DNA of 64,000 nucleotides from Methylotenera mobilis 13 (GCF_000384255.1 NZ_KB913035.1:781362-845361); one strand, 5' to 3'; shown: positions 45,345 through 55,224, counted from the stretch's first letter. Notes: generated from the letters alone by a model not told the origin. Numbers and translations: made by a program.

Positions 45345-47036
45345 CTAATCGACGTTCTTATCCAAAGTATCTTCTGAGAGCGCATAAGATTTCAACATCT
45401 TGTTTTTTGCGAATATGGCGTTTTTTCCTGTACATATGTTTGACTCAAGCTCATAAGCTATAAGCAGTGTACAAAATAAATCATCGTGGCTAATTGCATT
45501 GTCTTTATAAGGTTTAATGTCGCTTAAGTTGTAGTCAAAGTTTTTGCCGGTCCAAGCAATCACAGGTACATGTGTTTGTTCTTTAGGAGCAATTATGTAG
45601 GGTGCGGCATGCAGGTAAAACCCATGTTCACCAAGAGATTCACCATGATCAGATACATACAACATAGCCACCTCATATTGTTCATCGTATTTTTTCAAGA
45701 AGTTAATCACTTCTGCTAAGAAATAGTCTGTATAAAGAATTGCGTTGTCGTAAGCGTTGTCAATTTCCTGTTGAGTGCAATCTCTAAGCTCACCTGTCTG
45801 GCATGCAGGTTTAAAACGTTCGAATGCTTTAGGATATCTACGATAATACTCAGGACCATGATTGCCCATTTGGTGCAACACAATCATCATATCTTTGCCT
45901 TTATTTTTTTCGATATATTCATCTAAGCCACTTAGCATGCCAACGTCTCTGCATTCGCCTTTGCAGTTTGGATTTAGAGTTGGCGTTTTGAAGTCTTCAT
46001 ATTTGATCCGCGTTGCTACACCTTTAGAATCAGAATTATTATCTCGCCATAAAACTTCAATGCCATTTTTTTGTAAAACATCGAGTGCGTTCTCTTGATG
46101 TAGTGCTTTTTCTTTATCATATTTTTCACGACCCAATGATGAAAACATACATGGCACAGAAACATTAGTTGACGTGCCACATGAAGTAACGTTAGTAAAA
46201 CTAACGATATCTTGTTTAGACAACTCAGGGTTAGTTTCACGCTGATAGCCGTTTAATGAAAACCTATCTGCACGGGCTGTTTCACCTACTACCATAATGA
46301 TTAATTCATTTTTACTGGTAGATGGGTCTAATAAAACAGCATCTTCAGCCGTCTTAGATAATATTGATTGATGAGCAGTAATATTAGATTGTTGGTTAAT
46401 GTATTTAATTGCCGAATATACTGAATAGGTAGGGTTTGAATAAAACCTTACGATTCTGTGCTCACGGATGAATGATGTGTAATCTGGTGTAAACGGTATC
46501 ACTAGTAACACAAGTGCCAACAGTAATAACAATAATGAGCGTAACCTAGATTTTAGTTCGATTTTAAGACTGCGAGGTTCCGGGCAATATTTGAGTATTA
46601 ACCAAGCGGGAATAACACCAAAAAAGAATGTTCTCAATATTAAGGTGGAGGTGATTAAACTTGAAAACTCGCTTTTGTTAGTTTGTACGACATTGTCAAT
46701 CATGACGGTATCAATAATGACACCTAAATGATCCATGTAATAGGCAGATTGAGATGTAATTAACAGAAAGCCAGCAAGAATCCAGCGTGTACACTTACCA
46801 TGACTGATTACTAAGAAAAAAATTGCTGTCAATGACGTGAAAAACAAGGCAAGGGAAATGAGAAATGGCAAGTTTCCGAAAGTGAGTGGATAGATATTTA
46901 AAATGCCATGGAACAGTGAAAAATTTCCTGTCACCATTATCAAAATGACAACTAAAAATATAGCAGCGGTCTGGGAGTTAACCATATCCCTTCTATTTGC
47001 TAGGCTTCCATATTTATTTAATAACTTAGATTGCAT
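45345..47036 (-). CDS. eptA: Lipid A phosphoethanolamine transferase
   Basis: EptA/MCR-type enzyme that adds phosphoethanolamine to lipid A phosphate and so lowers the negative charge. Five spans occupy the first 185 residues. The periplasmic sulfatase-fold domain shows VVGETARADRFSLNGY (metal Glu), the nucleophile Thr in TSCGTSTNVSVPCMFSS with its disulfide cysteines, VLHQMGNHGPEYYRRYP and YVSDHGESLGEHGFYLHAAP. The frame is open to 47081, but the ATG at 47036 has an AGAGGAA ribosome site, so I use it (563 aa). First gene of the leftward cluster. Confidence 0.93.
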   Translation of the reverse strand: MQSKLLNKYGSLANRRDMVNSQTAAIFLVVILIMVTGNFSLFHGILNIYPLTFGNLPFLISLALFFTSLTAIFFLVISHGKCTRWILAGFLLITSQSAYYMDHLGVIIDTVMIDNVVQTNKSEFSSLITSTLILRTFFFGVIPAWLILKYCPEPRSLKIELKSRLRSLLLLLLALVLLVIPFTPDYTSFIREHRIVRFYSNPTYSVYSAIKYINQQSNITAHQSILSKTAEDAVLLDPSTSKNELIIMVVGETARADRFSLNGYQRETNPELSKQDIVSFTNVTSCGTSTNVSVPCMFSSLGREKYDKEKALHQENALDVLQKNGIEVLWRDNNSDSKGVATRIKYEDFKTPTLNPNCKGECRDVGMLSGLDEYIEKNKGKDMMIVLHQMGNHGPEYYRRYPKAFERFKPACQTGELRDCTQQEIDNAYDNAILYTDYFLAEVINFLKKYDEQYEVAMLYVSDHGESLGEHGFYLHAAPYIIAPKEQTHVPVIAWTGKNFDYNLSDIKPYKDNAISHDDLFCTLLIAYELESNICTGKNAIFAKNKMLKSYALSEDTLDKNVD

Positions 47037-47144
47037 GTTTCCTCTAAAGCCTTTTATGAACATCTTTAACACCAAAAGCAACTTACATGCCTACTATCTA
47101 TCTACATGATTTTAATAATTAAAATATTTTATTTAGCATTAGTA

Positions 47145-47201
47145 CTGCAATATTTGCAGGGATGTAAATTATTACTAGTTTTAAATCATGCAAATTTTGC
47201 A
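47145..47201. promoter_or_regulatory. Twin palindromes upstream of eptA
   Basis: CTGCAATATTTGCAG (47145-47159) and TGCAAATTTTGCA (47189-47201) share the TGCAA-N3-TTGCA plan and are centred 43 bp apart, in the gap between the RND gene's stop and eptA. They may be operator sites of a dimeric regulator of the eptA-led operon. No PmrA-type box is seen in this gap. Confidence 0.45.
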
Positions 47202-47218
47202 GTTTTAATTCACAAAAT

Positions 47219-50200
47219 TCAGGTTTTGATTTTTCCAAACTTTAAGAAAATACTCGGTAATAAAATAAGGTTAAGTAATGTTGAAGTAAGCAATCCAGTC
47301 ACCACCACTACTGCTAACGGATATTCAATTTCATAGCCAGAAATCGGCCCTTTAAAAATGATAGGAAGTAAAGCAAGCGAGGTGGCAAGTGCCGTCATTA
47401 GTATTGGAACTAAACGCTCTTGTGAGCCACGCTTAACAACGTCCAATCCAAACTGATAGCCCTCACTTGCAATTAAGTGCCTGTAGTGGCTAATTAACAA
47501 AATACCGTTTCTGGATGCAATGCCTAATACAGCAATAAATCCGACCATAGAGCCAAGAGAAATAATTCCGCCAGATAAAAACACCCCAATAACACCACCC
47601 ATGAGTGCAAACGGTAATGACGCCAAAAAGATAAGCGTATGTTGATGAGATTTGAAATCTATATACACTATCAAGATAATTGCAAATATCATCAATAATG
47701 TGAGGCCAAGCAGTTTCTGAGTGGCTGCTTTCTGGGCACTATACTCACCTAAAAACTGTGGGTAATACCCAGCAGGTAAAGTCATTGCAGATACTTTGCT
47801 TTCGACTTCCGATGCCACAGATCCTAAGTCACGATTTTTGGCATTTGCAACAATATCGATTCGTCTTGATACTGCCTCGCGTTTTATCTCATTAGGCATA
47901 CCAATAAAGTAAACATCTGCTACATCCTTTATTCTCAGCTGTGGCCCAAATGCCGAATCTATTGGTAACTCTTGTATTGCACGTAAGTCTGATTTACTTT
48001 CAGGAGCACCGATGACCACTACATCTACTTTTTGCTGTGCTTCATATACTTCACCAACCTTTGTACCTTTCAGTACCATGCTTGTCACTTTACGAATGTC
48101 ATTGGTGTTGATGCCGTAATGTTTTGCAGCGTCTTTTTTTAGGCGAATCTCAATTTGAGGGATTAGTACTTGTGGCTCTACTTTTAAATCCGCAATACCA
48201 TCCACAGTTTGCATGGTTTGTTTAATGAGTTCTGCATGCTCGCGCAACACAGCTAAATCTGGACCAAATAAACGCACTACTATGCTAGAGCTTGTGCCAG
48301 AGAGTACCTCTTTGCTACGTTCTTTTAAGTAGGTTTGCACATCGGTAAAAATACCTGAGTAGCCATGCATGGTTTTTTGAATGGCAGAGACTGTTTCTTC
48401 GTAATTTATATCAGGATCTATGCTCACCCATAGCTCAGTAAAATTAGGCCCAACTACCTCATCAGCCACTTCTGCACGACCGATATGTGCTCCAAAGTTT
48501 CTTACCCCTGGAATCGCTAGTAAGTCATGACTTGCCAACATACTGATTTTTTTCATTTGTTGAATTGATGCACCTGGACGCTCAAGAAAGTGCATCAAAA
48601 AATCCGTCTCTTTAAATTCTGGTAAAAATTCTGAACCTAAATAAAATGAGCCTACACCTGTCGCAGTAAATGCAATCGCCGCTGCTACAAAAATCTTTTT
48701 GGGTCTAGCTAAAATGGTGTCTAGTAACCTAGAGTATTTACTCTGTAACCAGTTGACGATAGCAATATCGTCTTCTTCATGTTCTACATCTAACAACATA
48801 AAAGATATCGCAGGTGTTACAACAAGTGCAACAATCAAAGAAGCCAAGATGGCTAACAAATAAGCCATGGCTAGAGGTTGAAAGAAAGCACCTGCAATAC
48901 CGTCTAAAAAGAATACTGGCAGGAAAACCACCATCACAATCATGGTGGCATAGACCACTGCACTCCGGACTTCTAACGACGCATTTACGATGACGTTAAG
49001 TTTCGATTTTGGAACGTCTAATAGTTGGTTTAATTTCAATCGCCGTATGATGTTTTCTACATCAATAATTGCATCATCCACGACTTCGCCCAATGCGATC
49101 ACTAGACCCGCAATAACCATGGTATTCATACCGACATTAAGTGCAGTAAGCACTAATACAGCGCTAAGTAATGAAAGAGGAATCGCACATATACTAATCA
49201 ATGCTGCACGTTTGTTGCGCAAAAATACCATGAGAATGAGCGCAACCAAAAGCGCACCAAGCACTAATGCATTTTGCAAGTTATCAATCGCACGCTCAAT
49301 AAATGTGGCTGGCCTAAATATGGTGGAATCAATCTCTAACTCTTTAATCGCAGGTTTGAGTTCTGCAAGGGCTGCCTCAACATTCTTAGTGACCTGAATC
49401 GTATTAGCGTTGGGGTGCTTTTCTACAATCAGTAACAAACCATCTCCGTGGTTGATGACAGCATCACCAATGGCCGGCGGTTCTCCAATCTCAATATCCG
49501 CAATATCTCCTAAACGAATAGGTGCTCCGTTTTTAAAGTCCACAACTGTATTTGCTAACTCTTCAGGCTTGGTAGTTAAGTTTTTATAACGTACAGCAAT
49601 CCGTTGATTGGGTGAATCAACAAATCCACCAGACTCAATACTTGCTGCATCGCTAGAAGCTAGCATGACTTGTTGTAGGGTGATGCCAGAAGCACGTAAC
49701 CGATCTGGGTCTATCACAATCTGTAACTGCTTATCGCGTTGTCCCCAAACCGCAACGTTTGCCACCCCAGGTATAGACATTAGGCGTGGACGTATTGTCC
49801 ACATGGTCAATGTGCTGATATCCATTTGGGAGAGTGTTTTGGAAGAAACACCAACTTTAAGTACACGTGATAACGATGACAATGGAGGCATCATCACTGG
49901 AGGCTTAGCGACAACTGGCAAGCGGCCAGCCACTAAACCTAGGCGCTCTTGCACATACTGCCTTGCTTGAAAAAGATCAGTTCCTTCCTCAAACAACAGA
50001 ACAACTGAAGATAACCCTAACACTGACTTTGAACGTAAGGTTTTAAGTTGAGGTGTACCATTAAGCGCCTGCTCAAGAGGCATGCTAATCAGGTGCTCAG
50101 TCTCCTCTGTAGAAAGTCCTGGTGCTTCTGTTTGGATTTCAACCTTAATAGGTGCAAATTCAGGAAATACATCCAGGGGCGCCTGCTTGATGGTATTGAA

Positions 50201-50281
50201 ACCAAATAATATGAGCGTTAACGAGATGATCATGACGACCATGCGGCCTTTTACAGCAGAATAAATGATTTTTTTTAACAT
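47219..50281 (-). CDS. RND efflux permease, heavy-metal (CzcA/CusA) type
   Basis: Inner-membrane proton-driven pump of 1,020 aa with the RND plan: TM1, porter loop 1, TM2-7, porter loop 2, TM8-12. HME features: [26 protein letters not shown] at the start and the TM4 motif [21 protein letters not shown], with paired acidic residues in the proton-relay region. It ends in the typical [18 protein letters not shown] and [24 protein letters not shown] segments. Third gene of an OMF-adaptor-pump operon (17 bp after the adaptor). The substrate (Cu/Ag, Zn/Co/Cd or an organic cation) cannot be told from the sequence. Confidence 0.9.
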   Translation of the reverse strand: MLKKIIYSAVKGRMVVMIISLTLILFGFNTIKQAPLDVFPEFAPIKVEIQTEAPGLSTEETEHLISMPLEQALNGTPQLKTLRSKSVLGLSSVVLLFEEGTDLFQARQYVQERLGLVAGRLPVVAKPPVMMPPLSSLSRVLKVGVSSKTLSQMDISTLTMWTIRPRLMSIPGVANVAVWGQRDKQLQIVIDPDRLRASGITLQQVMLASSDAASIESGGFVDSPNQRIAVRYKNLTTKPEELANTVVDFKNGAPIRLGDIADIEIGEPPAIGDAVINHGDGLLLIVEKHPNANTIQVTKNVEAALAELKPAIKELEIDSTIFRPATFIERAIDNLQNALVLGALLVALILMVFLRNKRAALISICAIPLSLLSAVLVLTALNVGMNTMVIAGLVIALGEVVDDAIIDVENIIRRLKLNQLLDVPKSKLNVIVNASLEVRSAVVYATMIVMVVFLPVFFLDGIAGAFFQPLAMAYLLAILASLIVALVVTPAISFMLLDVEHEEDDIAIVNWLQSKYSRLLDTILARPKKIFVAAAIAFTATGVGSFYLGSEFLPEFKETDFLMHFLERPGASIQQMKKISMLASHDLLAIPGVRNFGAHIGRAEVADEVVGPNFTELWVSIDPDINYEETVSAIQKTMHGYSGIFTDVQTYLKERSKEVLSGTSSSIVVRLFGPDLAVLREHAELIKQTMQTVDGIADLKVEPQVLIPQIEIRLKKDAAKHYGINTNDIRKVTSMVLKGTKVGEVYEAQQKVDVVVIGAPESKSDLRAIQELPIDSAFGPQLRIKDVADVYFIGMPNEIKREAVSRRIDIVANAKNRDLGSVASEVESKVSAMTLPAGYYPQFLGEYSAQKAATQKLLGLTLLMIFAIILIVYIDFKSHQHTLIFLASLPFALMGGVIGVFLSGGIISLGSMVGFIAVLGIASRNGILLISHYRHLIASEGYQFGLDVVKRGSQERLVPILMTALATSLALLPIIFKGPISGYEIEYPLAVVVVTGLLTSTLLNLILLPSIFLKFGKIKT

Positions 50282-50298
50282 ATAGTGACCTATGTGGT

Positions 50299-51573
50299 TT
50301 AGTGAGCGAAGCCAGTTTCAACGCCGAATAGCTCTAATGCGCCATTCACTACAACCATTGAACCTTCAGGAGGCCCTTCACTAATAATTGCTTGATGACC
50401 ACTTACATAATCTAAAAATATTCTTTTACGCTCATATGTATATTTAGACTTCTGTGTGTAAACCCAACTTCCTCCATAAATATCAAATACAACTGCTGAC
50501 CATGGAAGTGTTAAAGCATGAGTGGATTGGTTCTGTGTATTAAGCGTGACAGTTACACGCTGCATAGGACTTAACGCTAAGTGGTCATTTTGTATGGCGT
50601 AATACAGATGCGTGGTGCTCGTAAGTGGATCGGCTGTAGGCGGCGCATTAATGGGTTTTGCCACAAGACTGGAAATGCTGGGACTGGTTGAAGATGGCTG
50701 GATTTTGGCATCAGCCTGTTGATCTATGCTTTCTAAATCACCCGTTGGAATTGGCACGCGTACCCATAATGAATTGAGAGATGAAATCTCCATAATGGGG
50801 TTACCAGCAGGCACCAGTTGATCGCTCACTGCAAATATATTGCTGACAATGCCTGCTTGGGGTGATTTGATTTCAATGGGTTCAATCGTACCTAGATTGA
50901 CCATTTGATGTAGTGCATTTCTTTTGACATGTGCAGCTTCTAAGTTCTTAAGTGCAATTTCATGTGCCGCATTGGCTTCATCGACATTACGTTGACTGCC
51001 AACTAAGTCTTGTAACAATTTCTCTGCACGATTTAGCGCGATTTCTGTTGCATTCACTTGCGACTTTGCAACGTTTACAAAGCTTTCAGCATCAGCAAGT
51101 GCATTAACCAAATTAGCACGTGCATCTGCAGTAATTATCGGTTGAATACGATAGAGTAATTGTCCCGATTTTATTTGCGCACCTGGTTTTAAGGGTGTTT
51201 TATCAACAGACATTAACTTACCAGAGATAGGTGCTGAAACGCTTACCATGCTGCCAGGTGGCGCCACAATTTCGCTGCCATATGTTTTATTTGCAACTAG
51301 TTGTTCACGCTTTATCATTGCTGTTTCTATGCCAAGTTTGCGATATGCATCATCGTTGAGATAGACAGTATTTAATGAATTCTCTGCTACAACAGTCTGT
51401 GCTGGTTGATGTTGCGCTTTAACCTCTTTACTAGGGCCTGGTATCAAAATGATAGAACCTAATAAAATAGTGATTGAGACTAAAGCTATCGCAATCCACA
51501 TTTTTTTCTGTGTCATGGTCAACATCAATAGAAATTGTTTTACATTCAGCATGTTCATTTGTCTTTTATCCAT
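50299..51573 (-). CDS. RND periplasmic adaptor (HlyD/CusB family)
   Basis: Membrane-fusion protein of 424 aa. An N-terminal anchor (MWIAIALVSITILLGSIILI) follows a short cytosolic segment with several alternative ATGs. Then come the lipoyl-like halves (VSAPISGKLMSVDKTPLKPGAQIKSGQLLYRI and IKSPQAGIVSNIFAVSDQLVPAG), a long helical hairpin (NALADAESFVNVAKSQVNATEIALNRAEKL) and a beta-barrel. It starts at the last base of the outer-membrane gene (51573). No His/Met-rich metal-binding tail typical of CusB is seen. Confidence 0.9.
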   Translation of the reverse strand: MDKRQMNMLNVKQFLLMLTMTQKKMWIAIALVSITILLGSIILIPGPSKEVKAQHQPAQTVVAENSLNTVYLNDDAYRKLGIETAMIKREQLVANKTYGSEIVAPPGSMVSVSAPISGKLMSVDKTPLKPGAQIKSGQLLYRIQPIITADARANLVNALADAESFVNVAKSQVNATEIALNRAEKLLQDLVGSQRNVDEANAAHEIALKNLEAAHVKRNALHQMVNLGTIEPIEIKSPQAGIVSNIFAVSDQLVPAGNPIMEISSLNSLWVRVPIPTGDLESIDQQADAKIQPSSTSPSISSLVAKPINAPPTADPLTSTTHLYYAIQNDHLALSPMQRVTVTLNTQNQSTHALTLPWSAVVFDIYGGSWVYTQKSKYTYERKRIFLDYVSGHQAIISEGPPEGSMVVVNGALELFGVETGFAH

Positions 51574-52916
51574 TATTTAGCAACACTTATATTGCTGCTG
51601 TTTCGCATTAATTCCGCATACTTAGCAATGAGGTCTGCCTTTAGTTTTACTTCTCTCATTTGTGTATCTATAAATTGACGATTTGCCTCAAGCGTTTGCA
51701 AGTAAGCAATATCTCCTTTTTGATAAGCATGCTCTGTGAGTTGAATCATTTGCTTCATGGAAGGTATGAGTGAGTCTTGCAAGACATTCCAGTCATGGCA
51801 AGATTGTTGATATTGAAGATGAGCGGTTCTTATTTCTAAAACAGCTTGTTGCTTCAGTGATTCTAGATTCAATTCTGCTTTTTCCACATCGGCTTCTGCT
51901 CTGCTGATAGCGCCTTGATTCTGATTAACAATAGGAATTGTGGAGCGGATTGCTGGGCCTAGCGTGTGTCCAGTCACCTGACCACTAGTGGCATCGGCAG
52001 TACCAGTAAACCTAAACCAACTAAGCTTTGATAATTTAGCCTTCTCTTTTGTAGCATTGATTGAATATTGCGCAGCCAGAACATCTGGGCGATGAGTTAA
52101 AGATTGTGCGAGTAAGTTGTCAACATCATTTATATGGCAAGCAGGGGTAAGATTAGGTGACAACACTACATATGGATATTTTTGTCCAATACCCAGCAAA
52201 TAGAGAAGACCTTGCATCTTAATGTTTACATCATATTGCGCAAGTTCCAAGTCACGTTTTGCAATAGCCGCATCATTTTGGGCAAGTAAAATATCATTAC
52301 CATTGATATCGCCAGCTTCAAGACGCTTCCGTGATAGTGTGTAAATAGTATTGCGTAAATGGTAGGATACTTCCGTTACCTTCAATTGCTCTTGTGCTAA
52401 CACTGCTTGTGCATAAGCAATCCGTACATCTTTAATAAGATTGAGCCCCGACTGTGTTAGGCGATGGGCTACAGCATCGGCTTCATGCTTCATTGTGCGT
52501 AATCTAATTGGCCTTAACCAAAGCGCCTCGATTGGTAGATCAATCGCATAACGGTAAGGTTTATTTGCTACACCAAATGCAAAGAGTAACTCAGGGTTTG
52601 GAAGTAAGCCTGCATTTACTAAATCAGCCTTTGCAAGCTTTAGGTCAATTAGCAAAGACTTAAATGCTGCATTATTATTTAGTGCATATATTACTGCTTC
52701 TGATTCACTCAGTATCGTGCTCTCTTTTAGCTTAATTTCTATCTGCTGAACAACATCAGCTTTGTTACTAGATAGTTGCTGATCATAAGCAACCACATTT
52801 TGAATGACACTTGCTCTATCTGCCGTATCGGGTATAGATTGACAACCACTACTGAACATAAGAATGGATAGAATAATCAAGTAGCAATAGATTTTATTTA
52901 TCAAGCCTGAAGGCAT
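51573..52916 (-). CDS. TolC-like outer-membrane efflux lipoprotein
   Basis: Outer-membrane factor of 447 aa. The signal peptide ends at the lipobox MFSSGC (Cys25). Two OEP repeats are visible, each with long helices: SEAVIYALNNNAAFKSLLIDLKLAKADLVNAGLLPNPELLF, and later HRPDVLAAQYSINATKEKAKLSKLSWF with AYQKGDIAYLQTLEANRQFIDTQ. It is the first gene of the efflux operon. Its upstream region, shared with the divergent response regulator, holds two PmrA-type boxes. Confidence 0.9.
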   Translation of the reverse strand: MPSGLINKIYCYLIILSILMFSSGCQSIPDTADRASVIQNVVAYDQQLSSNKADVVQQIEIKLKESTILSESEAVIYALNNNAAFKSLLIDLKLAKADLVNAGLLPNPELLFAFGVANKPYRYAIDLPIEALWLRPIRLRTMKHEADAVAHRLTQSGLNLIKDVRIAYAQAVLAQEQLKVTEVSYHLRNTIYTLSRKRLEAGDINGNDILLAQNDAAIAKRDLELAQYDVNIKMQGLLYLLGIGQKYPYVVLSPNLTPACHINDVDNLLAQSLTHRPDVLAAQYSINATKEKAKLSKLSWFRFTGTADATSGQVTGHTLGPAIRSTIPIVNQNQGAISRAEADVEKAELNLESLKQQAVLEIRTAHLQYQQSCHDWNVLQDSLIPSMKQMIQLTEHAYQKGDIAYLQTLEANRQFIDTQMREVKLKADLIAKYAELMRNSSNISVAK

Positions 52917-52964
52917 AATTAGTCACATACTGAAGAAAAGTTGTGAGCACTGTAATGACTTAAA

Positions 52965-52981
52965 CTTAATGGAAACTTAAC
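52965..52981 (+). promoter_or_regulatory. PmrA-type box 1 (towards the two-component genes)
   Basis: CTTAAT-GGAAA-CTTAA on the plus strand, matching the PmrA/QseB box (YTTAAK-N5-YTTAAK) with half-sites 11 bp apart. It lies about 105 bp before the response-regulator start. An extra CTTAA copy abuts it at 52959. Confidence 0.75.
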
Positions 52982-52997
52982 AGTTGAATCCAATCTT

Positions 52998-53013
52998 TTA
53001 AGTTTCCATTAAG
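52998..53013 (-). promoter_or_regulatory. PmrA-type box 2 (towards the efflux operon)
   Basis: On the minus strand the sequence is CTTAATGGAAACTTAA, identical over 16 bp to box 1, so the two form a perfect inverted repeat spaced by 17 bp. It lies 82 bp before the outer-membrane-factor start and faces that gene. Confidence 0.75.
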
Positions 53014-53086
53014 AAATACGTGGCAACATGAATTCATGTAATTGGAGGCTAAGTAGCTTTTGCCAATTAGAATTAAGGAATAGATT

Positions 53087-53752
53087 GTGCGGATATTACT
53101 AATTGAAGATGATGAAATGATTGGCCAAAGCCTTCAAAAGGCCTTGAAGAGCCATGCCGTAAACTGGGTAAAAGATACTTTTGCTGGTGAGCACACTTTA
53201 AACCTTGAGACATATGACTTGATTTTGTTAGATCTTGGCCTACCCAAGCGATCAGGACTTGAATACTTGATTCAATTACGTGAGAAAGGTATGTCAACAC
53301 CTGTGTTAATTATTACTGCACGCGATAGCATTGAAGACCGTGTGAAAGGTCTAGATTGCGGTGCAGATGATTATCTGCTTAAGCCATTTGCTATAGAGGA
53401 GTTGGAGGCAAGGATTCGTGTGCTAACTAGACGAAAGCAGGATCGCGCTGACCCTATCATTAGTTACGGTGATGCAAGTTTAAACCCAGCCACTTTTACA
53501 TTGAGTTATCAAGGTAAAACTGAAAGGCTGTCAGTCAAAGCATTTAATATTATGCAAACGCTACTAGAAAACCCTGGTGTGATTTACTCCAGAGGTCAAT
53601 TAGAGGAGAAAATATATGGTTGGAATGAAGAGGTTGAAAGCAACGCTGTAGAAGTTCACATTCATACCATCAGGCGAAAGTTTGGTGCGAACATTATTCT
53701 CAACGTGAGAGGTGTTGGTTACACCTTTCCGAAAGCGAGAGCCAATATATGA
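53087..53752 (+). CDS. PmrA/QseB-type response regulator
   Basis: OmpR-family regulator of 221 aa with a GTG start at 53087 behind an AAGGAAT site. Receiver: LLIEDDEMIG, Asp49 in LILLDLGLPKRSG, Lys in DYLLKPFAIEEL. DNA-binding winged helix: LSVKAFNIMQTLLENPGVIYSRGQLEEKIYGW and VEVHIHTIRRKFGANIILNVRGVGYTF. The latter, with NAVEVHIHTIRRK, is the PmrA/QseB subgroup, which binds CTTAA-repeat sites like those just upstream. It overlaps the kinase gene by 4 bp. It probably controls itself, the efflux operon and perhaps the LPS genes. Confidence 0.9.
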   Translation: MRILLIEDDEMIGQSLQKALKSHAVNWVKDTFAGEHTLNLETYDLILLDLGLPKRSGLEYLIQLREKGMSTPVLIITARDSIEDRVKGLDCGADDYLLKPFAIEELEARIRVLTRRKQDRADPIISYGDASLNPATFTLSYQGKTERLSVKAFNIMQTLLENPGVIYSRGQLEEKIYGWNEEVESNAVEVHIHTIRRKFGANIILNVRGVGYTFPKARANI

Positions 53753-55077
53753 ATCATTCTATTAAACGATTTTTGCTAATTTACATCACGCTAGCGATCT
53801 TACTGATATATTGCCTAATCAGTTTAGCTTCATATTGGGTAAGTAAAGAAGAGTTAGATGAACTATATGATGCAAACCTGGAACAGGTAGGTAGTGCAAT
53901 TGCTGCACAACACCTTGCGATTCATGATGTGACACATCTGTACAGTAATACTCAAGTGGGTAAAGGCTCGACAATACAAGGTGAGGAAGAGTTTTACGTG
54001 CGTGTGTTGGCTAAAGATGGAACGGTACTCTATGTGTCGCATCCCGATATTAAAGTGCCACTTCCCTCAACATTAGGCTTTTCCACACAAAAATATCTGA
54101 ATAAACAATGGCGATTTTTTGCAATTAAGGTTAATCAAGAAACCATCCAAGTGGCACAGTCTCTTCGATTAAGAAAAAATACAATTAAAGAGACTGCTAT
54201 TAGTTTAATGGCTTCTCAGTTGTTGTTTATTCCATTTTTAGTGCTATTGATATTTTTAGCAATCAGAAAAGCGCTTTCCCCACTATCTATATTGTCAGAT
54301 GAAATTCAACACCGGCATAGCACCGATCTGAAACCTTTTCCAGATCATCAGTTGCCAGTTGAAATTAAGCCTTTAGTACAATCTCTTAACATTTTTATGG
54401 GGAAATTGTCTGACATGGTGGGAGTGCTGAAAAGATTTACATCAGATGCAGCGCATGAGTTGAGAACACCAATCACAGCACTTAAATTACAACTTTCTTT
54501 GCTTGAACAAGCTGAAACAAAGGATGAACAAGAACTAGCAATTCAAAGTTTAAAAATAGGTGTTGGTAGGACGGAGCAGCTAATTAGTCAATTATTAACT
54601 TTGGCGCGTATTGAGCCAAATAATCGATTAAGAGAAATTCAGCGGCTCAATCTACTTCAGTTAGTCAAAGAGTCCATCGAAGAATTATTACCCTTAGCTC
54701 ATGAAAAAGGTATTGACTTGGGATTAACAAATGGAGAGGTTGCCATGATAGATGGAGTTCAACACGAAATTAAAGTACTAATTAACAATATTCTAGATAA
54801 TGCAATTCGCTACACACCTAATTACGGGAGTGTGAATATTTCTTTATCTAACGACTCTGAACACGCTATTTTAGAAGTTAATGACACTGGACCCGGTATT
54901 GCAATAGATGATTTTGAACGAGTGTTTGAAAGGTTTTACAGAGGGGAAAACAAAGACACTTGTGGATCAGGTTTAGGTCTTTCAATCGTGAGAGAAATTG
55001 TCTCACAGCATGGTGCAATAATTAAGTTGTCTAACCTCAATCATGGCTTTTCATTTAAAATTACTTTTGTTAGATAA
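53749..55077 (+). CDS. PmrB/QseC-type sensor histidine kinase
   Basis: Sensor kinase of 442 aa. TM1 about 8-29, a periplasmic 2CSK_N-like domain (about 30-150), TM2 LLFIPFLVLLIFLAIRKAL, H-box RFTSDAAHELRTPITALKLQ (His236), N-box LINNILDNAIRYTPNYG, and G-boxes VNDTGPGIAIDDFERVFERFYRG and GSGLGLSIVREIVSQHG. The periplasmic domain has scattered acidic residues (EELDELYD, EEEF), as in PmrB iron sensors, but no clear ExxE pair. The signal may be metal or cationic peptide; inference. Confidence 0.9.
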   Translation: MNHSIKRFLLIYITLAILLIYCLISLASYWVSKEELDELYDANLEQVGSAIAAQHLAIHDVTHLYSNTQVGKGSTIQGEEEFYVRVLAKDGTVLYVSHPDIKVPLPSTLGFSTQKYLNKQWRFFAIKVNQETIQVAQSLRLRKNTIKETAISLMASQLLFIPFLVLLIFLAIRKALSPLSILSDEIQHRHSTDLKPFPDHQLPVEIKPLVQSLNIFMGKLSDMVGVLKRFTSDAAHELRTPITALKLQLSLLEQAETKDEQELAIQSLKIGVGRTEQLISQLLTLARIEPNNRLREIQRLNLLQLVKESIEELLPLAHEKGIDLGLTNGEVAMIDGVQHEIKVLINNILDNAIRYTPNYGSVNISLSNDSEHAILEVNDTGPGIAIDDFERVFERFYRGENKDTCGSGLGLSIVREIVSQHGAIIKLSNLNHGFSFKITFVR

Positions 55078-55168
55078 ATAGATTATCTTAATGACAGCTT
55101 TGTTCCGCTTAGATGTCATGAATTAAACTATGAAGGACGAAAATTGGGAGCAGGTAAGACTGAATACT

Positions 55169-55211
55169 TTAAGATCAATAAAGGCGAGCTCTCGCCTAAT
55201 ATTGATCTTAA
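55169..55211. terminator. Long hairpin between the kinase and a truncated gene
   Basis: TTAAGATCAATA (55169-55180) pairs with TATTGATCTTAA (55200-55211), and inside it GGCGAG pairs with CTCGCC. The structure lies 92 bp after the kinase stop and 14 bp after the stop of a leftward gene fragment, so it can end both transcripts. Confidence 0.7.
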
Positions 55212-55224
55212 TAGTTTTCAACTA

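Noticed and set aside
36345-47036. Aminoarabinose (Arn) pathway
   Set aside because: Only Ugd and ArnC/ArnT-like steps are present; the bifunctional decarboxylase/formylase, aminotransferase and deformylase are missing, while a UDP-glucuronate epimerase is present.
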